A DNA stretch of 64,000 nt from Hibiscus mutabilis. Lineage: Eukaryota; Streptophyta; Magnoliopsida; Malvales; Malvaceae. The position numbers were made by a program, and so were the translations under genes. The DNA is taken from the NCBI GenBank assembly GCA_019671005.1, contig CM033745.1:29663526-29727525 (forward strand), given 5' to 3'. Shown here one piece after another: positions 11,100-22,250 of the stretch (positions within the stretch are counted from its first letter, which is position 1; the number at the start of each line of letters is the position of its first letter). The notes beneath the pieces are model-generated. The model saw only the letters and a list, made by a program, of their open reading frames with translations. It was not told where the DNA came from and ran no database searches.

Positions 11100-11190
11100 A
11101 ATGATCCTGTCTAAGGTTTTCAAGCATTAGAATGATCTTGGCTAAGGATTTCAAGCATTAGAATGATCCTAGCTAAGGATTTCAAGCATT
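11100..11190. repeat. Three direct repeats of about 33 bp in T1 LTR
   Basis: Three copies of a unit containing GAATGATC..CTAAGG.TTTCAAGCATT in a row. The + strand T1 LTR has a related CTTAGCTAGGA tract at about 34130-34170. Confidence 0.65.
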
Positions 11191-11270
11191 CGGCTAGCAT
11201 AAGGAACAAGAGAGAACGAATCATAATTCATGCTTTCATATCAAGAATCAAGCAAATCATGCTTACATGA

Positions 11271-11400
11271 CAAGTAACATACAATTCATGGCTTTCATGC
11301 AAAGTAACATACAATTCAAGGCTTTCATGTCAAGTAACATACAATTCAAGGCTTTCATGTCAAGTAACATTCATTATATAACTTTCAAGACAAGTAACAT
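11271..11400. repeat. 30-bp tandem repeats in T1 LTR
   Basis: CAAGTAACAT recurs at 11271, (11301), 11331, 11361 and 11391, with CAATTCA.GGCTTTCATG between. The corresponding tract in the 31.7-35.2 kb LTR is at about 33905-34030. Confidence 0.7.
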
Positions 11401-13525
11401 ATGTTATAGGATTGTTATTTCATTTGTTATCAATTAAACAACACCTTGGTACTTAGTTTGTTTAGGTAATTGAGACTCTAAGGCATGCCCTTCTACTTAG
11501 TCCAACTAGCTACCAAGGTTGTGCAATTTATTGCATTTATACATGTATTTCAAGTTCAAGATCATGGCAGGCAAGTTCATTTCATACTAGGCCCTTAGGC
11601 CAATTGAGCCATAGCTCACATATCATGTAATTTTCATGTGTTCATTTCATCAAGTGGGATAACATTACAAGCAATTTCTTTAAGCATTTGATCACATGCA
11701 ACATGACACATACAAGCACCAATATTACCACTTAAACATGCTTAGCAATCAAATCAAACATGAATTCAAGGTTGTGATCAAGTTTCATGCATTACTTTAA
11801 TCATTCTTCCCTTATAGATCAAGATCATCCACCAAGTTTAGCTAGTCTTGGATCCACACTCCTTTGTTCTTATCTTTAGGATGTTCCACCCTTTCCTCAT
11901 CCACCAAGTTCACTCCTGGTTCTAACACATTACACAAGTATATACATGTTAAAAAAAGTTCACATAATCATTCAATCAAGGCAATGTTACAAGTACACAA
12001 CATGTACAAATCTGGCAGCATGTTCATATACATTCTTTACTACACCTAACTACACTTATCTATACTCTAATTCATGTAAAATAGGGTAGAAATCAATGTC
12101 CCAAAACTGTTTACAAACTGCCACAAAACACTGTACAATTACCTAAACTGTTGTTACTAGGCAGCATGTACTCTGTTCACTTAAACATGCATAACTTTCA
12201 TTCCGTATGCCGGAATTTCAATTGGTTTACACCTTTGGAAAGCTAACTTAATTTTATTTCTAACCATATAGGCCTTGCATTTTAGTTCTTTGCTAATTAA
12301 TACAGTTTTGAACTTAAAGACAGGGCAATTTACAACACTGGACAATTTGCACTGTCCCTAGTGTTTCTTCTCTACAATTCATTCTACATTCCAGAATTCA
12401 GTTTTGTTTTCTCCTAATGAATTTATACATGTCAAGGCACCATCCATTAAATTTTCAGCCTTAAATTCCTTTCATAAAAGTTATGGTGATTTTTCAAAGT
12501 TACTACCCAGAACAAAGTATTTTGGGCAAATTACACTAGGTTGAGTTTCTAGCTTCATAACTCATCTAAACAAGGTTCGAACATTGCAATTCAACTTATA
12601 TTCATGTTCTTACATGTATATGTCAGTCTAATTCACCTACCAATGTGCTTAAAACAGGGCATTATGATGTTAAGTTCAATTTGATCTATTTAATCAACAT
12701 CATACTTCTAATTCACCAATTGAGCAATCCATTACCTAGTTTTAACTAATCCAATTGGATACATTCATTTTCCAGCAAGCTATTTACTCAAATCAAGTCT
12801 CAATTCATCTAGCAATGTGACCAAATCAGGGCATTATATACAATTAGCATTTTACACATTTTCACTAGTAAAACAGTCCATAATCAAAATTGTTTTCAAC
12901 CATAATTCCTATTCTCAAATTTCCAACAACCATATACATAATTACGTATACACAATTGGTAAAATCAGCAAGTCCTATTCACACAACCCATGATTTCAAC
13001 AACAAGAACAACTAGCATATAAATTCAAAACAATATGTTCACACATGTACAATTTTCAAATTAAGCAACAAGAGCATCATATAATTGACATTTCAAGTAT
13101 AAAATTACATGAATCAACTTGTTGTTACCTTCCTTAATCTTGAATTCTAACTCAATTTTGTTATCTACCAAAGCTTGGCCCTTGTCTTTCTCACACTACT
13201 TTCTCTCTTCTCTCTTTTTTCCTAATTCATTTGTATAATCAAATGAAGAAGAAGGAGGTTTCTTCCCAAGTGGCTGGTTGGGCCATTCCAATCTATTCAT
13301 CTAAATTTGACAAGTGCAACGGCCATAACCTTAAATTTGTTTAACATGCAATCTCAAAACTTTATTATGTTTCTATTTAGCTCTTAATAATTTGGCCATC
13401 AACTTAGTCTTCCCTTCTAATTTTGTCACTAGGTCTAATCAATTATTCTAAGTTGTAGATTGTTTGTACAATTAAGTTCTAATTAGTTTGTGACATGTTA
13501 CTAGGCCATGATTTAGGGTATTATA

Positions 13526-14440
13526 GCTAGAGTCAAATAGTCATTGCATGTACACCCCTGACTATGATATTTGGAGGCATACAAGAATGAATGATAGAGT
13601 CATAGCACCTACACCTGTACAGGCCAAGTCTTTAGAAGAACACTTGAAGGTAGTCCCTGCAGAAGTTGACATCCTAAGAAAAGAGCTGAGAACGGCTAAG
13701 ATGGAGATAGAAACCTTACGAAAACAGAACCAATGGGACAAGTTCGAGTCAAGCCTTGATGTGGAAAAGTATAAAGGGGAGATGAAAAGAGTAACAAAGT
13801 TGCATATGGATTTGGAAAAGAAGTTTGAGAATCAGAGGATTGATTTTCTCAAGTTCCAGACTATTGTTCGAAATGCTGACCTCAGGAAAACCCCATAATA
13901 GTGGAAACAAGAAATAGAGCATGATGTGGGAAAAGAGAAAGAGCATGGAAAATAGGAGATTGATAAGTACAGACGGGCACTTACTAAAGAAAGGAAGAAG
14001 GGTAAGCAGGTAACTGAAAATGAAAATGGTAAACGAGTTCTTGACAAGGAGAAAGAAAATGTGGTTGCATGTAAACTGAAGGCACACGATAAGAAGGATT
14101 GTTTATTTAAGCTCCAAACAGCATATGATGAGACTAGTGAGAAGCTGAAACAAAGCCAAGCTTGTGTTGCTGAGTTGCAAGCCATGGTGGAAGACCTGAA
14201 CCGTTCGCCGCATGATCTTCAGAGCCATCACGCTTACACATAACTCCAGGCTAGCTTAAATGAGAATGATTCCCTGAGAAAGCAAGTGAAAGAAATGGAC
14301 AATATCATTTAGGAGTACAGAACGAAGATTTTGGTCCTTGAAGCAACAAATCAAGCTAGCTCATCAGAAAACAGTTGGAGGGCTCTTTTTATGACCTCAT
14401 GATAAATCAACCTGATTTAAGGACCATATCAAAATAAGGA
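13526..14440 (+). pseudogene. Ogre-type ORF1, C-terminal coiled-coil fragment
   Basis: Begins LESNSHCMYT and continues YDIWRHTRMN, matching element B (LESDSHCMYT, YDIWRHTRMN). It then enters a long, charged, heptad-rich segment (LRKELRTAKMEIETLRKQ and onward) that would form a coiled coil. In-frame stops occur near 13896, 13952, 14240 and 14310. Function of ORF1 proteins is unknown. The upstream half is at 7594-7911. At 14375 the reading jumps into a copied piece of gag. Confidence 0.65.
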
Positions 14441-14640
14441 CCAAAATAAGTTAGAAACTTACTTGAAGCAACAAATCAAGAAACAAGTCAAGGCGATGGA
14501 AGACAGAGTGGCAACCGTGGACAATATCAAAATAAGTTAGAAACTGACTTGAAGCAACAAATCAAGCTAGCTCATCAGAAAATAGTTGGTTCAATTGTAA
14601 CAATATTGGGATTTAAGGACCCGGATGCATTAGAAGCTGG
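14375..14640 (+). repeat. Scrambled duplications at the ORF1-gag boundary
   Basis: A 35-bp piece at 14375-14409 is identical to gag at 15341-15375. The stretch GAAGCAACAAATCAAG occurs at 14340, 14465 and 14551, and AAAATAAGTTAGAAACT occurs twice. The order looks like template switching during reverse transcription. Confidence 0.7.
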
Positions 14641-15440
14641 TGAAGGAAACGATACGCTGTCAAGATTCTAGAAGATGGCTTTTATACAAAAGGAGATTCT
14701 TTCACCCAAAGTCAAGATCTCACCTCATTTTGCTGAATCTTCAGCCAAAAATGAAATAAAGTTTAAAGAAGAGGTCCACAGTCATGAGGTGCCTGACCTT
14801 GATAAGATTGTCGATAAGGTTAAAGCTGAGAGGAAATGGGAAGACCAAAATGAGAAGTTTGAAGGAATGATCAAGTCATTTAAAGAAGGAAGTATACACG
14901 GTGGCACAGATGCCAAAGACTTGAGCTTGGTGACAGACTTGGTGGTACCTCCAAAATTTAAGATCCCAAATTTTGAGAAATACAACAAAAACACACGTCT
15001 TTCAGCACATCTAACCATGTATTGCAGGAAAATGTCAATGTATTTAGATAATGAGAAGCTACTCATTCATTACTTTTAGGATAACTTAGTAGGGTCATCT
15101 ACACGCTGGTACACGTAGTTAAGTCGGGTCAACATTAGATCATGGAAGCATTTATCCAAAGCTTTTAGCAAGCAATACAAACACGTCTCAGACATGGTTC
15201 CAACCCAATTAGTCTTGCAAGGGATGGAACAAATGCATCATGAGAGTTTCCGCCAATACGCGCAGAGATGGAGGGATGTAGTTGCTCAGGTTCGGCCACC
15301 ATTGCTAGAGAATGAAATAACACCGATGTTCGTGGAGATATTGGAGGGCTCTTTTTATGACCTCATGATAAATCACGCAACTAAAAGCTTTGTAGACATG
15401 TTGATGAATGGAGAGCTGATTTGGTGGCTGTGAAAAATGG
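14495..15440 (+). pseudogene. Ogre-type gag (retrotransposon gag domain), broken
   Basis: The longest open piece (14675-15079) contains VTDLVVPPKFKIPNFEKYN and YCRKMSMYL. After stops, the same domain continues with WKHLSKAFSKQYKHV, then (15194-15433) ESFRQYAQRWRDVVAQVRPP. This is the conserved retrotransposon gag core of Tat/Ogre elements, which packages the genomic RNA. Element B has the matching start (VTDLIVPPKFKVPDIEKYN). The likely ATG is at 14495 by comparison with element B's MEHRV start, but duplications and stops interrupt the first 180 bases. Followed by the gag C-terminal region. Confidence 0.75.
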
Positions 15441-15533
15441 AAAGTTAGATAGTGGAGAAATGAAGAAACCCTATAAAAAGAGGGAAAATAAAGTCAATGT
15501 AACTAATGTTTACAACCCAGTTATTCAAAGGGT

Positions 15534-16580
15534 GTGGTCTTTAATAAGCCCAATGTTTTGACTACAGCTCCAGCCCCTATTGCAGCAAGTTCTCCAAAGG
15601 AAGAACAAAAATACCAGGGGAATTCAAAACCATATTTCCCTCATATTTTAATGACGTATGTAGAGTTGTTTACTGAACTCGTCAAATCCCAAATGGTGCT
15701 ACCAAGACATGTCCCTCATTTCTTACCCCCATACTCGCCATGGTATGATGAGAAGGCACAATGCGAATACCATGCAAGAATTAGGGGGCATACCATTGAG
15801 AACTGTACCGCATTTAAAAGGGTGGTGGATGATTTAAGAAAGTCAGGCATGCTGTCATTTGACACATCTGAAGAGAAAGGGAATTCTTTGCCAAACCATC
15901 AGAACACAGGAGTGAATGCAGTTATCGAGGAGGAAGACAAGATGATTAAGGAATATGTTGCTGAGGTCAAAGCACCCATGAAGTGGGTATGGGCCCAAAT
16001 AGTGGCAGCTAGGATGTTGGAAGGAGAAGCCCAGAAGTTGGAGGGTGAAGGCGAGTCGTATTACGAGCATCATAAGGTAGAAGGACACGAGATTGAAGGT
16101 TGCTTAGAGTTTAAGCAATTGATTTAAAATAAAATGAATGAAAAAAGAATTGGAGTTCTTTGAGAAAGAAAACAATGAGTGTATGTTGGACGTTTGTGCA
16201 TCAGAGGAGTTATCCTATAAGATGGATTATTCTAGAATGAAGCCTTTGGTTATCAATACTAAGGCAAAAGTTAGTGAACCTGCAAGAGGTATAACCTCGT
16301 ATCTTATAATCAAGGCACCAACCCCATTTCCATTAGTAAGCAGGTCCCATAGAAATATACTTTCACGGTGTCGGCCAAGGAAGAATCACATGTTGAAGAA
16401 AAGGTAAAAGAGGAACCGATTAATAAAGTGAGTCATTTTACGAGGAGTGGAAGGCTTTACTCCCAGGTGATAGCAGAAGATAGAGATGCATCACAAAGAA
16501 AGGCAGCTGTAGAAGAGCCCGAGAAAGAAGATGGTAGAAATTTCTTCAAGAAAAAGCCGCTAGTAACCATGAGCCAGTGA
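15534..16580 (+). pseudogene. Ogre-type gag C-terminal region and linker
   Basis: Contains PHFLPPYSPWYDEKAQ followed by CEYHARIRGHTIENC, and further on YYEHHKVEGHEIEGC. In intact relatives these are Cys/His motifs (CxYHxxxxGHxxExC) typical of Tat/Ogre gag; the second has lost its first Cys. The next pieces (16138-16407, 16368-16580) are acidic and Lys/Glu-rich linkers joined by frameshifts, ending before the protease. Read as a decayed part of one gag-pro polyprotein. Confidence 0.6.
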
Positions 16581-16633
16581 AGAAGTCTGAGGCTTAAGAG
16601 TTCTTTAAGATTCTTAAGCACAGTGAGTACAGT

Positions 16634-17473
16634 GTGGTGGAACAGCTCCCCAAACTCCCAACCCGTATCTCTATGTTATCTCTTTTACTAAGTTCTAAAT
16701 ATCACCATGAAGCCTTGTTGAAGATTCTGAACCGAACGTTTGTACCAAAGGAGATCACAACTAACAAGATGGATATAATGGTTGGTAATATTGCTATTAA
16801 CAACTTTATCTCATTCAATGATGAGGAAATACCAGAGGAAGGGAGGGAATCGTGCAAAGCTCTACATATCTCCACAAGATGCAAGAGATATATGTTATCA
16901 GGCATCTTTATTTATAATGGGTCAGCCCTGAATGTTCTGCCATTAGCAACATTGAAGAAGCTGCCAATATATAGTTCTCATATGAGAGCATATCAAAATA
17001 CAGTAAGAGCATTTGACAGAACACAGAAAGATACGTTGGGAAAAATTGAAGTGCCCTTGCAGATTGGACCATCAACCTTTGACGCAGAATTTGTGGTTAT
17101 GGATATTAGGCCCAGTTATAGCTGCTTGCTTGGGCGTCCATGGATCTACACAGCAGGAGTGGTCCCATCTACCTTACATCAGAAGTTGAAATTTGTGATT
17201 GACGGCTAATTGATAACTGTAGGTGTAGAGGAGGAAATCATTGCATCAGTAACTACTGATGCACCCTTTATCGAGATTGATGAGGGTGCGCTCGAGTGTC
17301 ACTTTAGGACATTAGAGCTAGTCAATGCGACCTTTGTTACCGAAGGGAGTAAGGTGCCTGAGCCAGAATTATCCAGCTGCGCAAAGATGCAAGTTAAACA
17401 AACTCTTGGAAAAGGAGATGAGGTTGGGAAAGTATTTGGGAAAGACATCAAGGGAGGTTGTATCTTGTGGTAA
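16634..17473 (+). pseudogene. Ogre-type aspartic protease region
   Basis: The frame 16634-17209 continues after one TAA in the same frame to 17473. A retropepsin-like fold is suggested by GIFIYNGSALNVLP (the active-site D of a DxGS-type motif is replaced by N), VRAFDRTQKDTLGKIEVPL and YSCLLGRPWIYTAGVVPST. The latter two are hallmark strings of Tat/Ogre proteases. The enzyme would cleave the Gag-Pol polyprotein. With the catalytic Asp changed and a stop after DG, it is inactive. Confidence 0.75.
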
Positions 17474-17805
17474 TCCCAGTAAAAAAAGATCGATTCAGCT
17501 TGGGATTCAAACCCAACAAGTGGCAAAGAAGAGCTGAAATTAGAAAGAACCAAGAGAGAAGAAAGGCAAGACTGAAAGAGAGGAAATTGAGTGGGAGCCA
17601 ATGTCATTTATGCCTTTTAGCCACAACTTTAGTTTTGGAGGCCTTTTGGACTCGAGTCGATGAAGAGGAGAAAAGAAAGGATGATCCATGTGAGGCATTT
17701 GAGAAGCTGAGCATTAATGCTATAATGGATGAGGAGGAAGAGAACAAGTACTTGTCCAAGATTTGCCCCTGCTCTGAACTCGAACTACCAAAGAAATCCC
17801 TATAG
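17458..17805 (+). pseudogene. Ogre-type pol linker between protease and intron region
   Basis: A Lys/Arg-rich then acidic open stretch (EIRKNQERRKARLKERK, MDEEEENKYL) in a frame shifted from the protease. It has no catalytic motif. Position and composition fit the linker that follows protease in Ogre-like elements. Confidence 0.45.
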
Positions 17806-18069
17806 TCTTTAAGACAGTTTCAGAGTAATTCTCAGAACCCACCCTTTTGCCTTTAGACCCGAAGGCAATTAGGGGTCTTATGTGAAGGGTCTATGTCAAA
17901 CTTTATAATTTGAATTTCAATAAAGATGCATTATCTTTCTTCCAACAAGTCTTGTGTGGCAAACTCTTTTCACAAATAAAACTCAAAGTAAAAACTAAAA
18001 AATCAAATCATTCCAATCATTCCATTCATCTCTTTTCTCTGTATATATCCCTGTCCATTTTCTTTGTAG
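17806..18069 (+). other. Probable Ogre intron region between protease and RT
   Basis: Non-coding between the protease linker and the RT-side exon. It ends in a pyrimidine-rich tract with TTTTCTTTGTAG (acceptor AG at 18068-18069). The acidic exon LNDSQPDTEVDFELPL starts soon after. Ogre elements are known to carry an intron at this place. The donor was not pinned down. Confidence 0.45.
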
Positions 18070-19200
18070 GTCTTTAGATATCAATGACCTAAATGACTCT
18101 CAGCCTGACACTGAAGTTGATTTTGAATTACCTTTATGCTTAGAGGAAGTCGATAATGTTGATAATGAAGACGAATATGACCTGCCCAAATACCTACTCA
18201 GAATGGTAGAAGGGGAGGAAAAACATATTCTACCCCATAAAGAAGAGTTGGAAGTTTTGAACCTTGGCACCAAAGAAGAAATGCATAAGGTAAATATTTG
18301 CACCACCATTACAGCCAATACTCGACAAAACCTAATTGAGCTTTTGAAAGAATTCAATGATATCTTTGCCTAATCATATCAAGACATGCTGGGTCTCGAC
18401 ACTAACATTGTTGTAGATCAGCTTCCTATAAATTTGGGATGCGAGCCTGTGAAGTAGAAGCTTAGGAGGATGAAAGCAAAGATGCTCCTGAAAATCAGAG
18501 ATGAGATGAAGAAGCAGTTTGACGCATGATTTTTAGAGGTAGCTAACTATCCATAATGGGTGGCCAACATTGTCCCAGTTCCCAAGAAGGATGGAAAAGT
18601 ATGTATGTGCGTTGACTATAGGGATCTCAATAGAACAAGCCCCAAAGATAATTTCTCGTTACCGCACATAAACACATTAGTGGATAACACAACTGGGCAT
18701 TCCCTTTTCTCCTTCATGGATTGGTTTTTCAGGTATAACCAGATTAAAATGTGCCCAGAAGATATGGAAAAGACCACCTTCATAACACTTTGGGGAACTT
18801 ATTGTTATAAAGTAATGCCTTTTGGTCTAAAGAATGCAGGGGCAACTTGCCAAAGATCCATGGTCGCTCTTTTCCATGACATGTTTCATCGAGAAATAAA
18901 AGTATACATAGATGATATGATCACCAAATCCTGATCTTAGGAGGAGCATTTGGTGAACTTAAAGAAACTCTTTCAAAGGCTGAGGAAGTTCTAGTTAAAG
19001 CTTAACCCAAACAAGTGTACATTTGGGGTTACATTAGGAAAATTATTAGGCTTTATGGTGAGCAAGAGAGGAATTGAGATTGATCCGGACAAAATTAAGG
19101 CCATACAAGATCTCCCACCACCTCAAACACAGAAAGAGGTTCAGGGTTTCCTGGGGAGGTTAAACTACATCGCATGTTTTATCTCCTAGTTAACTGATAA
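18070..19200 (+). pseudogene. Ogre-type reverse transcriptase
   Basis: An acidic lead-in (18070-18370) is followed by the RT domain. Motifs in order: VANIVPVPKKDGKVCMCVDY, RDLNRTSPKDNFSLPHI, a fingers/palm segment with FMDWFFRYNQIKM (D kept, usual SGY changed to FRY), TFITLWGTYCYKVMPFGLKN, and the catalytic YIDDMI. Then follow LNPNKCTFGV and IEIDPDKIKAIQ, PPPQTQKEVQGFLGRLNYI, the normal RT-RNase H connection. Stops near 18372, 18458, 18529, 18556 and 18932 show it is dead. The open core is 18560-18934. Confidence 0.8.
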
Positions 19201-19760
19201 GTGTGATCCAATGTTTAGACTACTAAGAATGAATAACCCAGGCACATGGAATGAAGAATGTCAGGTATCTTTAGAAAAGATCAAGGAACAATTAACCAAT
19301 CCTCTTGTGCTAGTACCGCCAGTTCCCGGTAAGCCATCGATTTTATACTTGTCAGTATATGAAAACTCTATGAGATGTGTGCTGGGACAACATGATGATA
19401 CTGGAAGAAAAGAAAAGGCAATATATTACCTGAGTAAGAAGTTTACTAATTGCGAAACTAGATATTCTTCAATTGAAAAACTTTGTCGTGCTTTGGTATG
19501 GGCAGCTAAAAGGCTCAGGCAATATATGTTATATCACGCTACCTGACTAATTTCAAAATTGGATCCTTTAAAGTTCATGATGGAAGCTCTAGCCTTGTCG
19601 GGAAGATTAGCACGTTGGTAGATGCTACTATCAGAGTTTGATATCAAATATGTAAGCATAAAGCAATAAAAGGGAGTATCGTAGCTGACTTTTTGGTAAG
19701 CCATGTTTGTGAAGACTATGAGGCACTAAATTTCAATTTCCCTGATAAAGACCTGATGTG
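19201..19760 (+). pseudogene. Ogre-type RNase H (first)
   Basis: Open piece 19211-19546. It contains WNEECQVSLEKIKEQL (tether), then ILYLSVYENSMRCVLGQHDD (the usual Asp of YLSVS/D region is altered), KAIYYLSKKFTNCETRYSSIEKLCRALVWA (with the conserved Glu of the Y..IEK segment) and RLRQYMLYH. It removes the RNA strand during reverse transcription. Downstream to 19760 the frame is stop-ridden but still shows FMMEALALSGRLARW and FDIKYVSIK. Confidence 0.75.
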
Positions 19761-20295
19761 TATTTCGGAAGATAGTGAAGTCCCTGTGGAATCATGGGTC
19801 TTGAACTTCGATGGTGTAGTAAATTCTTGAGGATGTGGCATTGGGACAGTTTTGGTTTCATCAGAGGGAGGTTGCTACCCTTTCATGAATCGTTTAAATT
19901 TCTTCTGCACCAATAATATGGCAAAATATGAGGCTTGCGTGTTGGGTCTAAGAGAGGCGATTAAGTGGAAAATATGTACCTTGAAGGTCTTTGGAGACTC
20001 AAAATTGGTTATTTGTCAAATACGAGTTGAATGGGAAACAAAATATGCAAATTTGATAGACTGTCACAAGTTGGTCCTTGAATTGACCAAAGATTTTGAT
20101 AAAATCACCTTTAAGTACCTCCTTAGAGAAGACGATCAGATGGCTGACGCCTTAGCCACTCTAGTTGTCATGTTTAAAGCAAGTGAAGGTTTTGAGAGGA
20201 TACCCATCAAGTTGCAAATGCTAGATTCCCCAACTTATTGATATGACATAGAAGAAGAAATAGACGGCTTACCTTGGTACCATGCGCATATTAAG
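19761..20295 (+). pseudogene. Ogre-type second RNase H (archaeal-type), then truncation
   Basis: Follows the first RNase H directly. Catalytic landmarks: WVLNFDGVVNS (first Asp), NNMAKYEACVLGLREAI (Glu), KVFGDSKLVICQI (Asp), and DDQMADALATL (last Asp). A second RNase H in this position is a Tat-lineage trait. Reading reaches DIEEEIDGLPWYH, the usual linker toward integrase, and then stops at the T6 LTR at 20296. One stop (near 19829) lies in the first strand. Confidence 0.8.
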
Positions 20296-21789
20296 TGCAT
20301 CATAATTGGTGTAAGTGTACACGTCGCAAGTTATAGTATAGTATAGTATAGATATCGTCTCCATAGGGATTGGTGCTACTTCGGGAATCTAACTTCTTGC
20401 ACTGGAAGTAAAAACACAAGTAGGTGATAGTAGGAGTTCTAATCAACAAGTAAAACAAAAGAGCAATTAAATAAAAGGAAGATGTAGTCGAATAAGAAAG
20501 AGTAGGCCGGGTTATCGTGAGTCGTGGTGTGATAATTGAATGGACCGTCATGGTAGTTGAGTGCTAGAGCAGCTCAATTACTTCAAGAATTGAATCCAAT
20601 CGGATTGCCTGGGCAAGTTTGCGATTGCCGAGGCAATTAGGAATTGAGTGATTGCCTGGGCAATTGGGCAACAATCTTCAAAGTCCGGTGAAGCATTCTT
20701 CAATGGTTTCTCGTTATCCCTAACTCGAAATGTTGTAATTGTGCATGCCCTGACAATACATCCCTACGTGAACCAAGGGTGGACAACAACCTATCTTGCG
20801 CTCCTTTTAGCCGTTGAAATTCGCAACTTATCCCTAAGTTGAATTAGTCTTCACCATCAATTGATTGAATAAAGACCATGCTCATTCGCTTCTTGAATCT
20901 AACTCTCCCGATATTAGATAAATGGATGAATTCACGAGATCCTCTCCCAATTCACTCGCAAAATTTAAGAACCAAGAATGAACAAACTTTGAACTAAAAT
21001 TGTAAACTCAAATTCCTAAACAAATCCAATCATTTTCACAACCACAAAAACACAATAACCCATGCCAAATAAAATTAGTTCATGGCCGAGTGTAAAAGAA
21101 ACACAAGATAAAAATTCCCTAGCATGAATCTAATCGAACAAAGAGAAAAAGAACAAGAAATTGAAACAGCCCCCAAATTTACTCTCTCTAATTGCACATG
21201 CTTCTGGGTAGGCAACTAGGTCTTTTATATATAGGAGATGGCTAGGTCAAAGTCTTTCTTGAGGAGGAAGTATATCTTTTTATTATATATTTATTCCTCC
21301 AAAAACTCCTCCTAAAACTTCTTTGAATTTAATCTTCTTTTGATCTTCATTAAATGTTGCTTGGAAATCCAAATCTTTGGGATTTATCCCTCTCTTTTCG
21401 TGCTTGTCCCTAATGAGGTGGACTTGTCCCGACATCCCTCGGCAATCTGCTCAGCATGGCCTTTAGAAAACAACTTCGATTGCCTTGGCAGACCCTTTAG
21501 TTTGGTATTTAGAAGGCAGCTTCGATTGTCTTAGTAGACCCTTCAATTTCCTTCCTTAGTTGCCACGGTAGTCTCCTACTTGCTCGGGCAATTAGATCAT
21601 GTACGCACAAAAACACACATCCGCAGTACATTTTTCCATAAAATTAATTAAATTATGAAATCAAGCTCGACGGTGAAGGAAATCATGAAAACATGCATGA
21701 ATGCCTAATAATGCAACTAAAATGATCCTAAGTCTAACAATAATATGAGTAAAAAAGGTTATAAAAATAGTACTTTTGAACACTTAACA
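20296..21789 (-). mobile_element. T6 3' LTR, minus strand
   Basis: Read on the minus strand it begins TGTTAAGTGTTC directly after a GTTTGGGGGTGTG polypurine tract (plus 21790-21802) and ends ...CACCAATTATGATGCA at 20296. About 1.49 kb. Near its end it carries ATCCCTATGGAGACGATATC and ACTTGCGACGTGTACACTTA, a module common to the LTR ends of some plant Ty3-gypsy elements. It is inserted in the RNase H-integrase linker of Ogre element A. Confidence 0.7.
21222..21236 (-). promoter_or_regulatory. TATA box of T6 LTR
   Basis: On the minus strand: CTATATATAAAAGACC, about 555 bp into the LTR. Confidence 0.5.
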
Positions 21790-22250
21790 CACCCCCAAAC
21801 TCGAACTATTCCTTGTCCTCAAGCAATGCAAATCTAATAATTACCTTCCAAGACTTCAATCATCAAAGACATGCTTCAAAATTGCCTTCAAACCTCAGAA
21901 CCGTGGCACAGAGTATGATCACCTTTAATTTTTCGGATAGCACAAAAATTTCCCGGAACCAAACTATAATGCTTGTGACAATGTGTGTGTGTAGTTGTGT
22001 ACAAGTTGATTTTCAAAATTCCATGTGAACAATAGGCTTTTATCAATTTAATTATCGGGGCATTTATTCATCTTTTTACTAGAGCCAATTTCGGGCACCT
22101 CTAGTAAAGAAAGTAATTTCTTGTTTTAATGTTAATCGACTAGAGCCAATTTCAGGCATGTCTAGTGATTTCTAATGTGTGACAACTACTAGAGCCAGTT
22201 TCGGGCACCTCCAGCAAAAAAATTAATTTTAATTTTCAATTTTATTTTTT
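21790..22250 (-). mobile_element. T6 internal 3' end with polypurine tract and hairpin repeats
   Basis: On the minus strand the stretch ATTGCTTGAGGACAAGG..TTTGGGGGTGTG precedes the LTR. This is the familiar 3' end of the internal region of many plant Ty3-gypsy elements. Further in are three hairpin-like repeats at 22078-22215. No coding frame. The rest of the element is lost at the T1 LTR boundary near 22250. Confidence 0.6.
22078..22215. repeat. Three hairpin-forming repeats ACTAGAGCC...CTCTAGT
   Basis: Units at 22078-22105, 22139-22166 and 22188-22215. In the first, ACTAGAG pairs with CTCTAGT around CCAATTTCGGGCAC. The arms of the second (ACTAGA/TCTAGT) still pair; the third is weaker. Confidence 0.7.

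Larger units (their letters stand above)
10164..13525 (-). mobile_element. T1 5' LTR, minus strand, about 3.36 kb
   Basis: The right end, read on the minus strand, matches the start of the solo LTR at 31676 (TAATACCC, CATGGCCTAGTAACATGTCAC). The left end carries CGAGTTAGTAGCAAATTGGC, the counterpart of the solo LTR's right end. The terminal TG/CA dinucleotides have decayed to TA/TA. It is followed on the minus strand by a PBS, so it is a 5' LTR. It lies inside ORF1 of Ogre element A. No gene; the small frame at 11864-12049 also occurs in the other T1 LTR (33039-33224), so it is LTR sequence. Confidence 0.75.
5118..20295 (+). mobile_element. Ogre/Tat-type Ty3-gypsy element A, interrupted and 3'-truncated
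   Basis: Order on the + strand: LTR (5118-6857), PBS-like site (6861-6879), long leader, ORF1 (from 7594), gag (about 14495-15440), protease (16634-17209), RT (about 18420-19000), RNase H (to about 19550), and a second RNase H (19790-20170). ORF1 before gag and a second RNase H after the first are traits of the Tat/Ogre lineage. ORF1 is split by LTR sequence at 7912-13525. The element stops at 20295, where a minus-strand T6 LTR begins; integrase and 3' LTR are missing. Many stops and frameshifts show it is dead. Confidence 0.8.

Noticed and set aside
7912..13525. One complete element with two matching LTRs inserted in ORF1
   Set aside because: The two LTR pieces are too different to be a pair, no internal genes lie between, and the AAGCT/TAGCT flanks are imperfect with host codons missing.
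20296..21789. T6 LTR as a clean solo LTR with target duplication
   Set aside because: A polypurine tract and internal sequence follow it directly, so it is a 3' LTR of a truncated element.
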